From the NCBI GenBank assembly GCA_024684375.1, contig JAIKWZ010000018.1, positions 62,001 through 126,000 on the forward strand: a stretch of 64,000 bases of DNA, given 5' to 3'. The translations under genes and the position numbers were made by a program. Position 1 is the first letter of the stretch, and every line of letters starts with the position of its first letter. The notes beneath the pieces are model-generated. The model did not search any database. It worked only from the letters and a program-made list of their open reading frames with translations, and was not told the origin of the DNA. The DNA comes from Clostridiales bacterium (GTDB taxonomy: Bacteria > Bacillota > Clostridia > Christensenellales > Aristaeellaceae). This document shows, piece by piece, positions 49,397-57,496 of the stretch.

Positions 49397-50320
49397 TCAG
49401 CCCTTGATGGAGCCCATCATGACGCCCTTGACGAAGTACCTCTGCATGAAGGGGTAGAACAGCATCATGGGCAGCGTGGACACCACGATCACGGCGAACT
49501 TGAGGGACTCGTAAAGCAGCGTCATTTCCACGGAGGAGGACTCGCCGCCGGTGCCCATGTCGCCGTAGTCGTTCTTAATAAGTATCTCTCTCAGGAACAC
49601 CTGCAGGGTGTACTTGGAACGGGTGTTCAGGTACAGCAGGGCGGAAAAGTAGCTGTTCCAGTGGCCCACCAGGTAGAATATCACCATTACCGCCACTATG
49701 CTCATGGAGGTAGGCAGCACTACCCTTAACAGCGTGCCCACGTTGGAGCAGCCGTCCATGTAGGCGGCCTCGATTATCTCCTGGGGCACGGAGTTGGCGA
49801 AGTAGTTGCGCATGATCAGCAGGTTGGTGGCGCTGATTGCGCCGGGCAGCACCATTACCCAGAAAGAGTTGAGCAGCCCCAGGTTCTTTATGACGATGTA
49901 GGTGGGTATCATTCCGCCGCCGAAGAACATGGTGAAGGAGATCATGAATGTGACGGCGGTGCGGCCCCACATATCCTTTCGGCTCAAGGCGTAGGCGCCC
50001 GTGGTGGTGAGCACGATGTTTATAGCGGTGCCCGCCACCGAGTATAATATGGTATTTTTATAGCCTGTGAGCAGATCCTTGCTGTGGAATACCGCCTGGT
50101 ACGCCCTGAAGGACAGTTCCCGCGGGAAGAGTATGAGCTTGCCTGTGATTATGTCCAGAGGGTTCGAGATGGACGCGGACACCACGTAAATGAGGGGGTA
50201 GGAAACGATCATAAGTATCAGCGTCACCAGCGCGTACACCGCGAAGGCGAATACGCGGTCGCCCCGGGAGTCCCTGATGGCGTGGCCGGCTGCCTTGGAT
50301 ACGCGCGCTTCGTTTACCAT
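49397..50320 (-). CDS. Carbohydrate ABC transporter permease (YtcP/LplC-like)
   Basis: A CUT1-type permease of 307 residues with six membrane helices. The EAA loop is EAAYMDGCSNVGTLLRVVLP. The characteristic FFGGGMIPTYIVIKNLGLLNSFW block identifies the YtcP/LplC branch, which in Bacillus subtilis works with YteP and YtcQ for rhamnogalacturonan oligomers. GGGGAGGTG is 6-7 nt before the ATG, and the gene overlaps its partner permease by 7 nt. No ATPase is encoded in the operon, as is usual for CUT1 systems that share MsmK. Confidence 0.93.
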   Translation of the reverse strand: MVNEARVSKAAGHAIRDSRGDRVFAFAVYALVTLILMIVSYPLIYVVSASISNPLDIITGKLILFPRELSFRAYQAVFHSKDLLTGYKNTILYSVAGTAINIVLTTTGAYALSRKDMWGRTAVTFMISFTMFFGGGMIPTYIVIKNLGLLNSFWVMVLPGAISATNLLIMRNYFANSVPQEIIEAAYMDGCSNVGTLLRVVLPTSMSIVAVMVIFYLVGHWNSYFSALLYLNTRSKYTLQVFLREILIKNDYGDMGTGGESSSVEMTLLYESLKFAVIVVSTLPMMLFYPFMQRYFVKGVMMGSIKG

Positions 50321-51255
50321 AAGCTCACCTCCCCGACTTTGCGTGATATGGCGTTGACCGTTACCACCAGGATAAAGTTGACCACCGAGTTCATAAGCCC
50401 TATGGCGGTGGAATAGGAGGTCTCGGTCTTGAGTATGCCCTGCTCGTACACGTATGTGGATATAACGCGTGACACGTTCAGGTTCAGGTCCGTCTGCATC
50501 AGGTAGACCTTTTCGAAGCCAAGACTCATCACGTGGCCGCAGTTGATGATCAGCATTATGGACACGGTGGGCAGTATGGAAGGGAAGGTGATGCGGTTAA
50601 GCGTCTGCAGACGGGACGCGCCGTCTATCCTGGCGGCTTCGTACATCTGCTGGTCTATGCCTGTGAGGGCGGAGAGGAAGATTATGCTGTTCCAGCCCAT
50701 GGTGGACCACACCTCTGAGATCACGTACAGGGGACGGAACCAGTTTTCTTTTGCCATGAAGTAAATGGGCTCGCCGCCGAAAAACTTGATTATGTCGTTC
50801 ACCACGCCTGTGGAGGGGGAACAGAACGCGGTGACCATGCCCACGACTACCACGGTGCTCAGGAAGTGGGGAGCGTAGGTGACCGTCTGCACCAGCTTTT
50901 TGTAGCGCTTGGCCCGCATCTCGTTGAGCAGAAGCGCCAGCACGATGGGCAGAGGGAAGGTGAACAGCAGGTTCAGCGCGGAGAGAGTAAGGGTGTTGAA
51001 TATGATGGTGAGGGAAAAGTAAGAGCTGAAAAAGCGGTAAAAGAAGCCCAGGCCAACGTAAGGGCTTTTGAAATAGCCGAGGTTGGGCATATAGTCGTTG
51101 AACGCCATGGTCAGGCCCACCATGGGCAGGTACTTGAATACGATAAAGTAGACTACCGTGGGCAGGAGTATCAGGTACAGGTCCCAATACTTCCGTGCCG
51201 AGCGCAGGATGAGTCTCTTCTGCACGATTCCACCGCCTTTCCGGCTCTTGCTCAT
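50314..51255 (-). CDS. Carbohydrate ABC transporter permease (LplB/YteP-like)
   Basis: A CUT1-type permease of 313 residues. LILLPTVVYFIVFKYLPM opens the first helix and the EAA loop is EAARIDGASRLQTLNRITFP. YAPHFLSTVVVVGM is typical of LplB/YteP. The ribosome site for the first ATG is weak (GCCGGA); an internal GTG 30 nt further (after GGCGGTGG) is a possible alternative start. It lies 60 nt after the binding-protein gene, with a strong hairpin in the gap. Confidence 0.9.
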   Translation of the reverse strand: MSKSRKGGGIVQKRLILRSARKYWDLYLILLPTVVYFIVFKYLPMVGLTMAFNDYMPNLGYFKSPYVGLGFFYRFFSSYFSLTIIFNTLTLSALNLLFTFPLPIVLALLLNEMRAKRYKKLVQTVTYAPHFLSTVVVVGMVTAFCSPSTGVVNDIIKFFGGEPIYFMAKENWFRPLYVISEVWSTMGWNSIIFLSALTGIDQQMYEAARIDGASRLQTLNRITFPSILPTVSIMLIINCGHVMSLGFEKVYLMQTDLNLNVSRVISTYVYEQGILKTETSYSTAIGLMNSVVNFILVVTVNAISRKVGEVSLW

Positions 51256-51277
51256 TCCGGCATGAAACAGTATAAAC

Positions 51278-51303
51278 GGCGCGGCGAAAAGCTCCGCCGC
51301 GCC
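51278..51303 (-). other. Hairpin between binding-protein and permease genes
   Basis: A 9-bp GC stem (GGCGCGGCG with CGCCGCGCC) and an 8-nt loop, followed on the minus strand by GTTTATAC. It probably stabilises the binding-protein mRNA and reduces permease expression. The Opp cluster has a comparable arrangement. Confidence 0.6.
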
Positions 51304-51315
51304 GCGCAGGGTTGT

Positions 51316-52893
51316 TTATCTGGCGCCTATGACCTTCTCAACACGGTCGATGACGCTTTCCATGGTCTCGAGCATCTTGCTTAAGCCGATCTCTTCGCAG
51401 CGGGCTTTGTAGGCGGCCCACTCCTCGTCGTTGAGCTCACGCTCGCCGGTGAGGAACTCGGTGCAAGTCTGCTTGGTGTAGCTGTTCAGGTCGCTGCCTT
51501 CCTTGTTGACCACGGCCAACTCCTCATCGGTGTAGGTGAAGATAGGCCAGATGATATCGGAGGTGTAGGGCAGCAGCGCGGCCGCGCTGGCCATGGGGAT
51601 GGGAGTGACTTCCATGCCGGAGTAGCCGGGGTAAGCCATGATGGAGGGGTTGTTGCCGCCCATGCAGGGGCTGACCTGGGAAGCGACTTCGTCGTAGCTC
51701 ACGTCGCCGGTGATCTGGTCGAGGTATTTCTGCGCGTAGGACAGGGAGCCGTCCTCGTTCTCCACGTAGGTCACGTCCTTGTCGCCGAAGTGGTAGAAGA
51801 TGATCCCTTCGGGAGTGTAGAAGTAGTCGACCCAGCGCAGGGCGGCTTCAACGTTCTCGCACTTGCTGGTGACCACGAAGGCGCCCACGGAGTGCAGGTG
51901 AGAGCGCATCACGGTCCAGACGGAGCCCTCTACCCAGCGGGTGGCCGGCACGAACTTGGCTGCGTCGTCAGCGGCCAGGAGCGCCAGGTTGGTGGCGAAG
52001 TAGATGCCCAGCTTGTCCTGAGCTGCCAGGCCTTTGATGTGCTCGTCGTTGGCGGTGATGCATTCCTGGTCGATAAGGCCGTCCTTGTAGCACTTGTTCA
52101 TGAACTCGAGGCACTCACGGAACGCGTCGCTCGTCTTGATGTGGCGGATGGCGCCGGTCTCGGGATCGATGTCGTACTCGGTGGAGTGGGTACCTCTGTT
52201 CTGGGCGCCGAACAGGCCGGCGAAGATCTGGAACAGGGTGGAGGTGGTCTCGCTCATGGGCACTTCGTCCGTTTCGCCGTTGCCGTTGGGATCGCCGTAG
52301 CGCATGGCGTAGAGCAGGTCGTACAGGTCGTCCAGGGTCTCGGGCTCCTTCAGATCCAGCTTTTCCATCCACTCGGTGTTGTAGTACAGTTTCTTGGCCA
52401 TACGGGTGGCGGGCGCGTCGGCTACCATGGGCAGGGAGTAGATCTGCCCGTCGGGGGTGGAGACGGCGGCCAGTACGTCCGGGTTCGCCTTGGCATAGGC
52501 CAGGAAGTTGGGGGCGTACTCCTCAAGGTAGGGAGCCAGGTCCACGATGCTGCCGGCTTTGCCGTACTTCTGCAGGTTGGCGGCGGAGATGTTGCACTTG
52601 AAGAAGATGTCAGGCATGTCGCCGGAGGAGATGGCGTTGGAGACTTTCTCGGAGCGCACCTTGCTGGATACGCACTGCCATTCCACGGTAATGCCGGTCA
52701 TCTCGTCATACTTGGGGATGATGTACATCTCGCTGAAGTCGGGCTGCACGGCGGACTGGCTGGCCATCACGGTCAGCTTGATAGGCTCAGTCACTACCGG
52801 GAAGCCGGAGGCGGTCACTATGCCGGCGTCGGCGAAGGCCACACAGGTCAGCGCGAGCACCAGGCACAGGGCCAGGCTGAGAAGCTTCTTCAT
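51316..52893 (-). CDS. Sugar ABC transporter solute-binding protein (LplA/YtcQ-like)
   Basis: The extracellular receptor of the importer, 525 residues. The signal peptide MKKLLSLALCLVLALTCVAF ends at AFA-DAG. A Cys lies in the hydrophobic core but not in a valid lipobox, so the protein may be released rather than lipid-anchored. SSGDMPDIFF, DLYDLLYAMRYGDPNGNGE and MGGNNPSIMAYPGYSG are typical of the large LplA/YtcQ branch. GGDPNGNGETDE-type loops recall calcium-binding loops of this family. The ATG has AGGAGG upstream. Codon choice is strongly biased, as in the Opp binding protein. Likely ligand: pectic or other plant oligosaccharides, by analogy with YtcQ and by the pectin operon in the same window. 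Confidence 0.9.
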   Translation of the reverse strand: MKKLLSLALCLVLALTCVAFADAGIVTASGFPVVTEPIKLTVMASQSAVQPDFSEMYIIPKYDEMTGITVEWQCVSSKVRSEKVSNAISSGDMPDIFFKCNISAANLQKYGKAGSIVDLAPYLEEYAPNFLAYAKANPDVLAAVSTPDGQIYSLPMVADAPATRMAKKLYYNTEWMEKLDLKEPETLDDLYDLLYAMRYGDPNGNGETDEVPMSETTSTLFQIFAGLFGAQNRGTHSTEYDIDPETGAIRHIKTSDAFRECLEFMNKCYKDGLIDQECITANDEHIKGLAAQDKLGIYFATNLALLAADDAAKFVPATRWVEGSVWTVMRSHLHSVGAFVVTSKCENVEAALRWVDYFYTPEGIIFYHFGDKDVTYVENEDGSLSYAQKYLDQITGDVSYDEVASQVSPCMGGNNPSIMAYPGYSGMEVTPIPMASAAALLPYTSDIIWPIFTYTDEELAVVNKEGSDLNSYTKQTCTEFLTGERELNDEEWAAYKARCEEIGLSKMLETMESVIDRVEKVIGAR

Positions 52894-52916
52894 AAAAATA
52901 CCTCCTGTTTATTTGC

Positions 52917-52936
52917 GGGGCGGGTCGTGCCGCCCC
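52917..52936 (-). other. 5' UTR hairpin of the sugar-binding-protein gene
   Basis: GGGGCGG and CCGCCCC pair around 6 nt, between the promoter and the ribosome site on the minus strand. It is probably a transcript stabiliser; no T-run follows. Confidence 0.45.
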
Positions 52937-52949
52937 TTCCTCAAAATAT

Positions 52950-52978
52950 ATTCTATACCAGCTTTAGGCGTGAATCAA
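52950..52978 (-). promoter_or_regulatory. Promoter of the sugar transporter operon
   Basis: On the minus strand TTGATT and TAGAAT are 17 nt apart, giving a leader of about 50 nt before the binding-protein ATG. Confidence 0.6.
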
Positions 52979-53008
52979 GCGTCAATATATGTTGTACCCC
53001 GAAAAAAC

Positions 53009-53028
53009 GTTATTAAAACGCTAATAAC
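53009..53028. promoter_or_regulatory. Putative operator palindrome
   Basis: GTTATTA and TAATAAC form a perfect 7-bp inverted repeat with a 6-nt spacer. It sits between the divergent promoters of the sugar transporter and the AraR-type regulator, a natural place for that regulator to act on both. Confidence 0.5.
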
Positions 53029-53056
53029 ATATATAAAACTTTGTAAAAAGTATATA

Positions 53057-53085
53057 TTGCGCGTGAGGAGGATATATAGTATACT
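53057..53085 (+). promoter_or_regulatory. Promoter of the AraR-type regulator
   Basis: TTGCGC, 17-nt spacer, TATACT, about 22 nt before the start codon. Confidence 0.55.
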
Positions 53086-53106
53086 GGCTTTAAAGGAGAT
53101 ATGAAT

Positions 53107-54156
53107 ATGACTCCCAAGTATGAGATAATCCATCAAACGATATTAAAGCAGATACAATCCGGAGCCCTGAATCCGGACGATCCCCTTCCTGGGGAAGACG
53201 AGCTGGCGAAAGCATACGGGGTGAGCCTGATCACCGTGCGCCGCGCCATGGCGGAGTTAAAACAGGATGGGGCGATAAAGCGGGTGAGGGGCCGGGGCAG
53301 CTTTGTAAAGGCGCCGGAGAAAAAGCCGCGCTCGGCGGAGCGGGTGATCGCCTTCCTGCTCAGCCACGACAACAACGCCGCCGTGTCCATCACGCGCATA
53401 ATCGCGGGAGTGATGGACGTGATCTCCGCCCGGGGCTACAAGCTGCTTGTTGAGTGGGACGTGACCAGCGGGCCTCTTAAAGCGGAAGTAATAGACCGGC
53501 TGCTGGGGGCAGGGGCGGAAGGCATCCTTATTTACCCCTTCGACCCGGACGGAGACGTCCGCAGCTGCGAATACCTGGAAAGGCGGGGCGTGCCCTTCGT
53601 CATGATAGATCGCTATCCCCACGGTCACCCGGTGGAGTATGTGGGCATAGACAACCTGGAAGGCGGACGCGGGGCGTGCCGGGCGCTGACGGGGCGGGGG
53701 CACACCCGCCTGGCCGTGGTGACCAACCTGGACTTTCTGTCCAGCGAGAAGGAAAGGATCATGGGCTTTCTGGACGGAGCGAGGGACGCGGGGGCCCAGG
53801 CGCAGGTGATTAACTGGAAAGACGGGGAGGCGCTGACGCGGCTGGTAAAAGAGCAGGGCGTCACAGGCCTGTTCTGTGTGAGCGACCGGGTGGCGGCGCG
53901 CACCATACAAAGGCTCAAAAGCGCGGGGCTGGACGTACCGGGGGACGTGAGCGTCATAGGCTTTGACGACTGCTGGTACGAGGCAATACCGGGAGAAAGC
54001 TTTGCTTCCGTAAGGCAGGACTTCCGCGGCATAGGCGAGACTGCCGCCCGCGCGGTTTTAAGGCGCATGGAGAACCCAGCTGCGCCCACCCTCAAAACGC
54101 TGCTCAAGGCGGAGACCGTGGAGCGCCCCGCTTCCCTGACGGCGCCGAAATCATAG
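53107..54156 (+). CDS. GntR/LacI hybrid transcriptional regulator (AraR-type)
   Basis: A 349-residue sugar-responsive regulator, probably a repressor. Residues 1-70 form a GntR winged helix: PKYEIIHQTILKQIQSG, LPGEDELAKAYGVSLITVRR and VRGRGSFV. Residues about 78-345 form a LacI-type periplasmic-binding sensor (RVIAFLL, AEGILIYPFDPDG, GHTRLAVVTN, VSVIGFDDCWYE). This domain pairing is that of AraR of Bacillus subtilis. The start at 53107 was chosen over the ATG at 53101 because AAAGGAG lies 8 nt from the former and only 2 nt from the latter. It is divergent from the sugar importer, so that importer is the likely target, with an oligosaccharide or pentose inducer. Confidence 0.9.
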   Translation: MTPKYEIIHQTILKQIQSGALNPDDPLPGEDELAKAYGVSLITVRRAMAELKQDGAIKRVRGRGSFVKAPEKKPRSAERVIAFLLSHDNNAAVSITRIIAGVMDVISARGYKLLVEWDVTSGPLKAEVIDRLLGAGAEGILIYPFDPDGDVRSCEYLERRGVPFVMIDRYPHGHPVEYVGIDNLEGGRGACRALTGRGHTRLAVVTNLDFLSSEKERIMGFLDGARDAGAQAQVINWKDGEALTRLVKEQGVTGLFCVSDRVAARTIQRLKSAGLDVPGDVSVIGFDDCWYEAIPGESFASVRQDFRGIGETAARAVLRRMENPAAPTLKTLLKAETVERPASLTAPKS

Positions 54157-54175
54157 GGGGCTGACCCCTTTTTTT
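54155..54175 (+). terminator. Terminator of the regulator gene
   Basis: AGGGG pairs with CCCCT around GCTGA and is followed by a run of seven T. It overlaps the stop codon. Confidence 0.8.
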
Positions 54176-54188
54176 CAGAGAAAGTATG

Positions 54189-54197
54189 TGATATAAT
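54189..54197 (+). promoter_or_regulatory. Extended -10 of the AT-rich secreted ORF
   Basis: TGATATAAT fits TGnTATAAT. The -35 region is only a T-run left by the preceding terminator. The next 80 nt up to the ribosome site contain no gene. Confidence 0.45.
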
Positions 54198-54277
54198 GTA
54201 AACAGGAAAGTTGTCAGCTGTCGGAAGCGTCTGCGAAGGTAAGAAGGTTTAACTGCTAAGAGCATAGGAGTCCCATA

Positions 54278-54756
54278 ATTAAAAAGCTTATGGCCTATTT
54301 CCTAATACTTTGTCTGTTCATGCTACTGGTGTGTGCAGAAGGGACAAGCTTGACGGATAGCATTTTGCCGCTTGATACCGAAACACTTGAAGATATGCGT
54401 GATTTAGTTGATGGAAAAAATCTGATGACTTTGGCATGCGGGAAATTGCATATTATGCTGACAGCTTTACAACTCCGACAGACGTAACATATCTTCGCAT
54501 TAAAAGACACATGCAAGGAACATCTACCAACAGCACAACGCAAGCGTCATCGCTGAATGTGTTTTTGATCGATGGAAACTCAGCAGCAATAATGATGGAT
54601 GGATACGGCAGTTATCGGGTAAATAATCCTTATTCATCAGAGGACAGATCGTATAAAATGCTTGTTCGCGCTGATCCGGAAAACACTTACGCTTTTTATC
54701 TTCATATCAAACCTGGCGGTGACAGATCATTCTTTACGGGCGGATTGTTGAAGTGA
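54278..54756 (+). pseudogene. Frameshifted small secreted protein, AT-rich
   Basis: Two overlapping frames read as one interrupted gene of about 159 codons. Frame 1 starts at an ATT codon 7 nt after AGGAG and gives KKLMAYFLILCLFMLLVC, a signal-peptide-like start; the first ATG (54290) is 19 nt from the ribosome site. Frame 1 ends at TAA 54485-54487. The -1 frame continues from the A6 run at 54415-54420 to 54756 (YYADSFTTPTDVTYLR, ending FFTGGLLK). A AAA AAT at 54415-54421 is a slippery heptamer in the right phase for -1 frameshifting. Either the gene has lost its ATG and one A, the assembly has an error, or both are real recoding. The base composition is visibly AT-richer than the neighbours, suggesting transfer. 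No family recognised. Confidence 0.55.
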
Positions 54757-54806
54757 CCTCTCCCGTGCGCCTTAAGGCATATACCGAATAATACGCATCG
54801 TATGTT

Positions 54807-54812
54807 TATAAT
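54807..54812 (+). promoter_or_regulatory. -10 box upstream of the SGNH esterase gene
   Basis: A perfect TATAAT 46 nt before the TTG start; no clear -35. AAGGAGG follows at 54841-54847. Confidence 0.45.
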
Positions 54813-54858
54813 GTAATACTATCTCTTTTAAAAAACTACCAAGGAGGAAGCACATACT

Positions 54859-55875
54859 TTGTTCATTCCCTGGAATCATCCCTCCGTAAGGCTCACCGGC
54901 AGGTGGAGCCGGCTTGACAGCGACGTCACAGACTATCATATATTCAACAAGCCCACCGCCGCTTACACCGCGTCCACTGCGCCTGGTAGTTACTTTGAGG
55001 CGGCGTTCACGGGTGAAAGGGCGCTGCTCAAGTTCGACCTGCGCTTTCTGACGGGGCCGATGCCCCATCTGTGGGTATCGGTGGACGGCGGCGCCAACAC
55101 GGAAGTGCCACTTGACAGATACCTGGCGGTTTGGGCGGAGGGGGAAGGCCCTCACACGGTGAAGGTGTTATACAAAGGCGCCATGGAGATGCTCTCCCGC
55201 TGGCACTCGCCCCTGACCGCGGCGGTGTGTTTTCTGGGTTATGACGCCGAAGGCGCGGGAGAACTGCAGCCCGACACGCGTCCGCTCATGGAGGCGCTGG
55301 GCGACAGCATAACCGAAGGCGTACTTTTGGACACGGACTACGACAGCGTCGCCCCCAACAGGATCGATCAGTTCAACCGTCCGTATCAGGACGATAACCT
55401 GGCTACCTATCCCCAGGTAGCGGCGCGGATACTCAACTTCCGCTGCATGGCGCAGGCCTACGGCGCCACGGGGCTCACACGGGAAGGCTGCGGCGGGGTG
55501 CCCAGAGCTGGGCTCACCTATCCTTACGTGTTCGAGCATGTGGAGTACACCGGGGAGGCACCCGATTACGTAATAATCAACCACGGCACCAACGATTTCG
55601 CTGCCCCTAAGGACGAGTTCCTTAAGCGCTACGAAGAGTACGTGAAGCTTATCCATTCACGCGCTCCCAAGGCGGAAATAGTGATCCTGACGCCATTCAA
55701 CGGCGCTCACTGGGACGACCTCAACGAGTTCTACGTCAAGTGCGCCGAGAAATATGTGCATTTCATCTCCACCGCGGGCTGGCTGCCCAAAGAGCCGCTG
55801 CATCCCGTGCGGCAGAGCCACCGTCTGGCGGGAGAAAAGCTGGCTGAAGCGATGAAACGGGAGTTCAGCCTGTGA
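54859..55875 (+). CDS. SGNH/GDSL esterase with N-terminal jelly-roll (CE2-like)
   Basis: A 338-residue acetylesterase-type hydrolase without signal peptide. The N-terminal 120 residues are beta-rich (RLTGRWSRL, GSYFEAAFTGERALLKFD), as in CE2 esterases, which carry a jelly-roll before the SGNH domain. The SGNH blocks are EALGDSITEG (nucleophile Ser), YGATGLTREG, NHGTND and HPVRQSHRLAGEKL with the catalytic His. It probably removes acetyl groups from sugars or oligosaccharides in the cytosol. The start is TTG about 11 nt after AGGAGG, giving FIPWNHPSVRLTGRW. dnaX follows after 24 nt in the same direction. Confidence 0.85.
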   Translation: MFIPWNHPSVRLTGRWSRLDSDVTDYHIFNKPTAAYTASTAPGSYFEAAFTGERALLKFDLRFLTGPMPHLWVSVDGGANTEVPLDRYLAVWAEGEGPHTVKVLYKGAMEMLSRWHSPLTAAVCFLGYDAEGAGELQPDTRPLMEALGDSITEGVLLDTDYDSVAPNRIDQFNRPYQDDNLATYPQVAARILNFRCMAQAYGATGLTREGCGGVPRAGLTYPYVFEHVEYTGEAPDYVIINHGTNDFAAPKDEFLKRYEEYVKLIHSRAPKAEIVILTPFNGAHWDDLNEFYVKCAEKYVHFISTAGWLPKEPLHPVRQSHRLAGEKLAEAMKREFSL

Positions 55876-55899
55876 TCAGGGCGGAAAAGAGAGGCACAC

Positions 55900-57486
55900 A
55901 TGAGCGAGTATCAGGCGCTGTACCGGGCGTGGCGGCCGGATAAATTCAGAGATATATACGGGCAGGAGCGGATCACCACCACCCTTATAAACCAGCTGGA
56001 GAGCGGGCGCATCTCCCATGCCTACCTGTTCTGCGGCAGCCGCGGAACGGGCAAAACGACCACGGCCAAAGTGCTGGCCAGGGCGCTCAACTGCGAGCAT
56101 CCTGTTGACGGCGAACCCTGTGGAGAGTGCCGCGTATGCAGGGGCTTAAAGGAAGAAAGCAGCCTGGACGTGATGGAGATAGACGCCGCCTCCAATAACG
56201 GCGTGGACGAGGTGCGCACCCTGCGCGACCGCATCGCGTATCCGCCCACCCTCGGCAAATACAAGGTCTACATAATCGACGAAGTGCACATGCTGTCTTC
56301 CGGCGCGTTCAACGCGCTGCTCAAGACGCTGGAAGAGCCGCCCGCCCACGCGGTGTTCATACTGGCGACCACCGAGCCCCAAAAGCTGCCTGCCACGGTC
56401 ATCAGCCGCTGCCAGAGGTTCGACTTCAAGCGCATTTCGGTCAGGAACATCTCCGCGAGGCTGAACGAGGTGCTTGCCGGCATAGGCCGCTCGGCGACCG
56501 CCGGCGCCGTGGAAGAGATCGCGTCAGCCGCAGACGGCGGCATGAGGGACGCGCTGAGCCTGCTGGACATGTGCCTGAGCTACACTGACGGCGAGGTGGA
56601 CGAAGAGCTGGTCAGGCGCGTGCTGGGTTCCAACGGGAGGGACTTCATGTTCCGCTTTACGGACGCGCTTGAACAGGGGGACGCGGACACCGCCTTGAAG
56701 CTCATCGCCTCCGCGATGGAGGATGGGCGGGACCCCCAGGCGTTCACCCGGGAGACTGCCGCGCACCTGCGCAACATACTTATCGCCGGGATCACGGGCG
56801 AGGCGGCCGCAGAGATCTGCCAGGTGACCGAGGACACGGCAAAACGGCTGACGGAGCAGGCTAAACACTTTGAGACCAACCGGCTGCTCCGCTCCATGGA
56901 TATGTTCATAAAGGCGGAAGGGGACATGCGTTACGCCGCGAACCCCAGAAGCGTGATCGAGATGTGCGCGGTAAGGAGCGCCCGCGTGTCACGGGAAAAA
57001 ACGCCGGAAGGGCTTACCGAGCGGCTTGAGGCGCTGGAAAAGAGGCTTCAGAGCGGAACGGTCACGGTATCAGCCTCCCGCGCCGCAGAGAAAGACGCGC
57101 CAGCCGGCGCCCCCGCTCCAGAAGCGGCGAAACAGGAAACACCTCCAGCACCGGGCAGCGACGGGGAGAAGTTCGCCCGCGCGCTTGCCGCCTACGAAAG
57201 CAGGTACCCCCGCTACAGGGGAGTGGTGTTCGGCATCAGGTATGTGAAAACTGACGGGAACACCGTAGTGGCCTCCCTGCCCAAAGAGAGGGAGATCATG
57301 CGGGACGTGATCAAGGGCAAGACGCCGGAGATAGAGGCGGAACTCACTTTCGAGTTCGGCCGGGAAATAAAGCTGGTGCTCGCCCAGGACGCCCCCGCCG
57401 CGGCCAGGCCTGCCCTGAGCGGGCGGGACGTAAGCACGATATTCGACATTTTCCAGGAACGGGACAAAATAAATCTGGTGGACTGA
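55900..57486 (+). CDS. dnaX: DNA polymerase III subunits gamma/tau
   Basis: The clamp-loader ATPase that organises the replisome. It is 528 residues. It opens with YQALYRAWRPDKFRDIYGQE, Walker A is GSRGTGKTTTAK, the zinc site uses Cys residues of CEHPVDGEPCGECRVC, and Walker B is IIDEVHMLS. SRCQRFDFKRIS contains the arginine finger. Domain III runs to about residue 370, then an Ala/Pro-rich linker and a C-terminal tau-like domain. GAGAGG precedes the ATG. The usual followers (YbaB and recR) are absent, and a flavoprotein gene comes next. Confidence 0.96.
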   Translation: MSEYQALYRAWRPDKFRDIYGQERITTTLINQLESGRISHAYLFCGSRGTGKTTTAKVLARALNCEHPVDGEPCGECRVCRGLKEESSLDVMEIDAASNNGVDEVRTLRDRIAYPPTLGKYKVYIIDEVHMLSSGAFNALLKTLEEPPAHAVFILATTEPQKLPATVISRCQRFDFKRISVRNISARLNEVLAGIGRSATAGAVEEIASAADGGMRDALSLLDMCLSYTDGEVDEELVRRVLGSNGRDFMFRFTDALEQGDADTALKLIASAMEDGRDPQAFTRETAAHLRNILIAGITGEAAAEICQVTEDTAKRLTEQAKHFETNRLLRSMDMFIKAEGDMRYAANPRSVIEMCAVRSARVSREKTPEGLTERLEALEKRLQSGTVTVSASRAAEKDAPAGAPAPEAAKQETPPAPGSDGEKFARALAAYESRYPRYRGVVFGIRYVKTDGNTVVASLPKEREIMRDVIKGKTPEIEAELTFEFGREIKLVLAQDAPAAARPALSGRDVSTIFDIFQERDKINLVD

Positions 57487-57496
57487 GGAGAAGACG

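Noticed and set aside
48665..49729. A 354-codon plus-strand open frame crossing the nitroreductase and permease genes
   Set aside because: It spans two well-supported minus-strand genes and has composition typical of a shadow frame.
51790..53016. A 408-codon plus-strand open frame opposite the sugar-binding-protein gene
   Set aside because: Val/Gly/His-rich shadow of a codon-biased gene; it also runs across the promoter and operator region.
54436..54756. An independent small gene starting at the ATG at 54436
   Set aside because: No ribosome site before it; its frame is open back to 54412 and joins the upstream signal-peptide frame at a slippery A-run, so it is better read as the 3' part of one gene.
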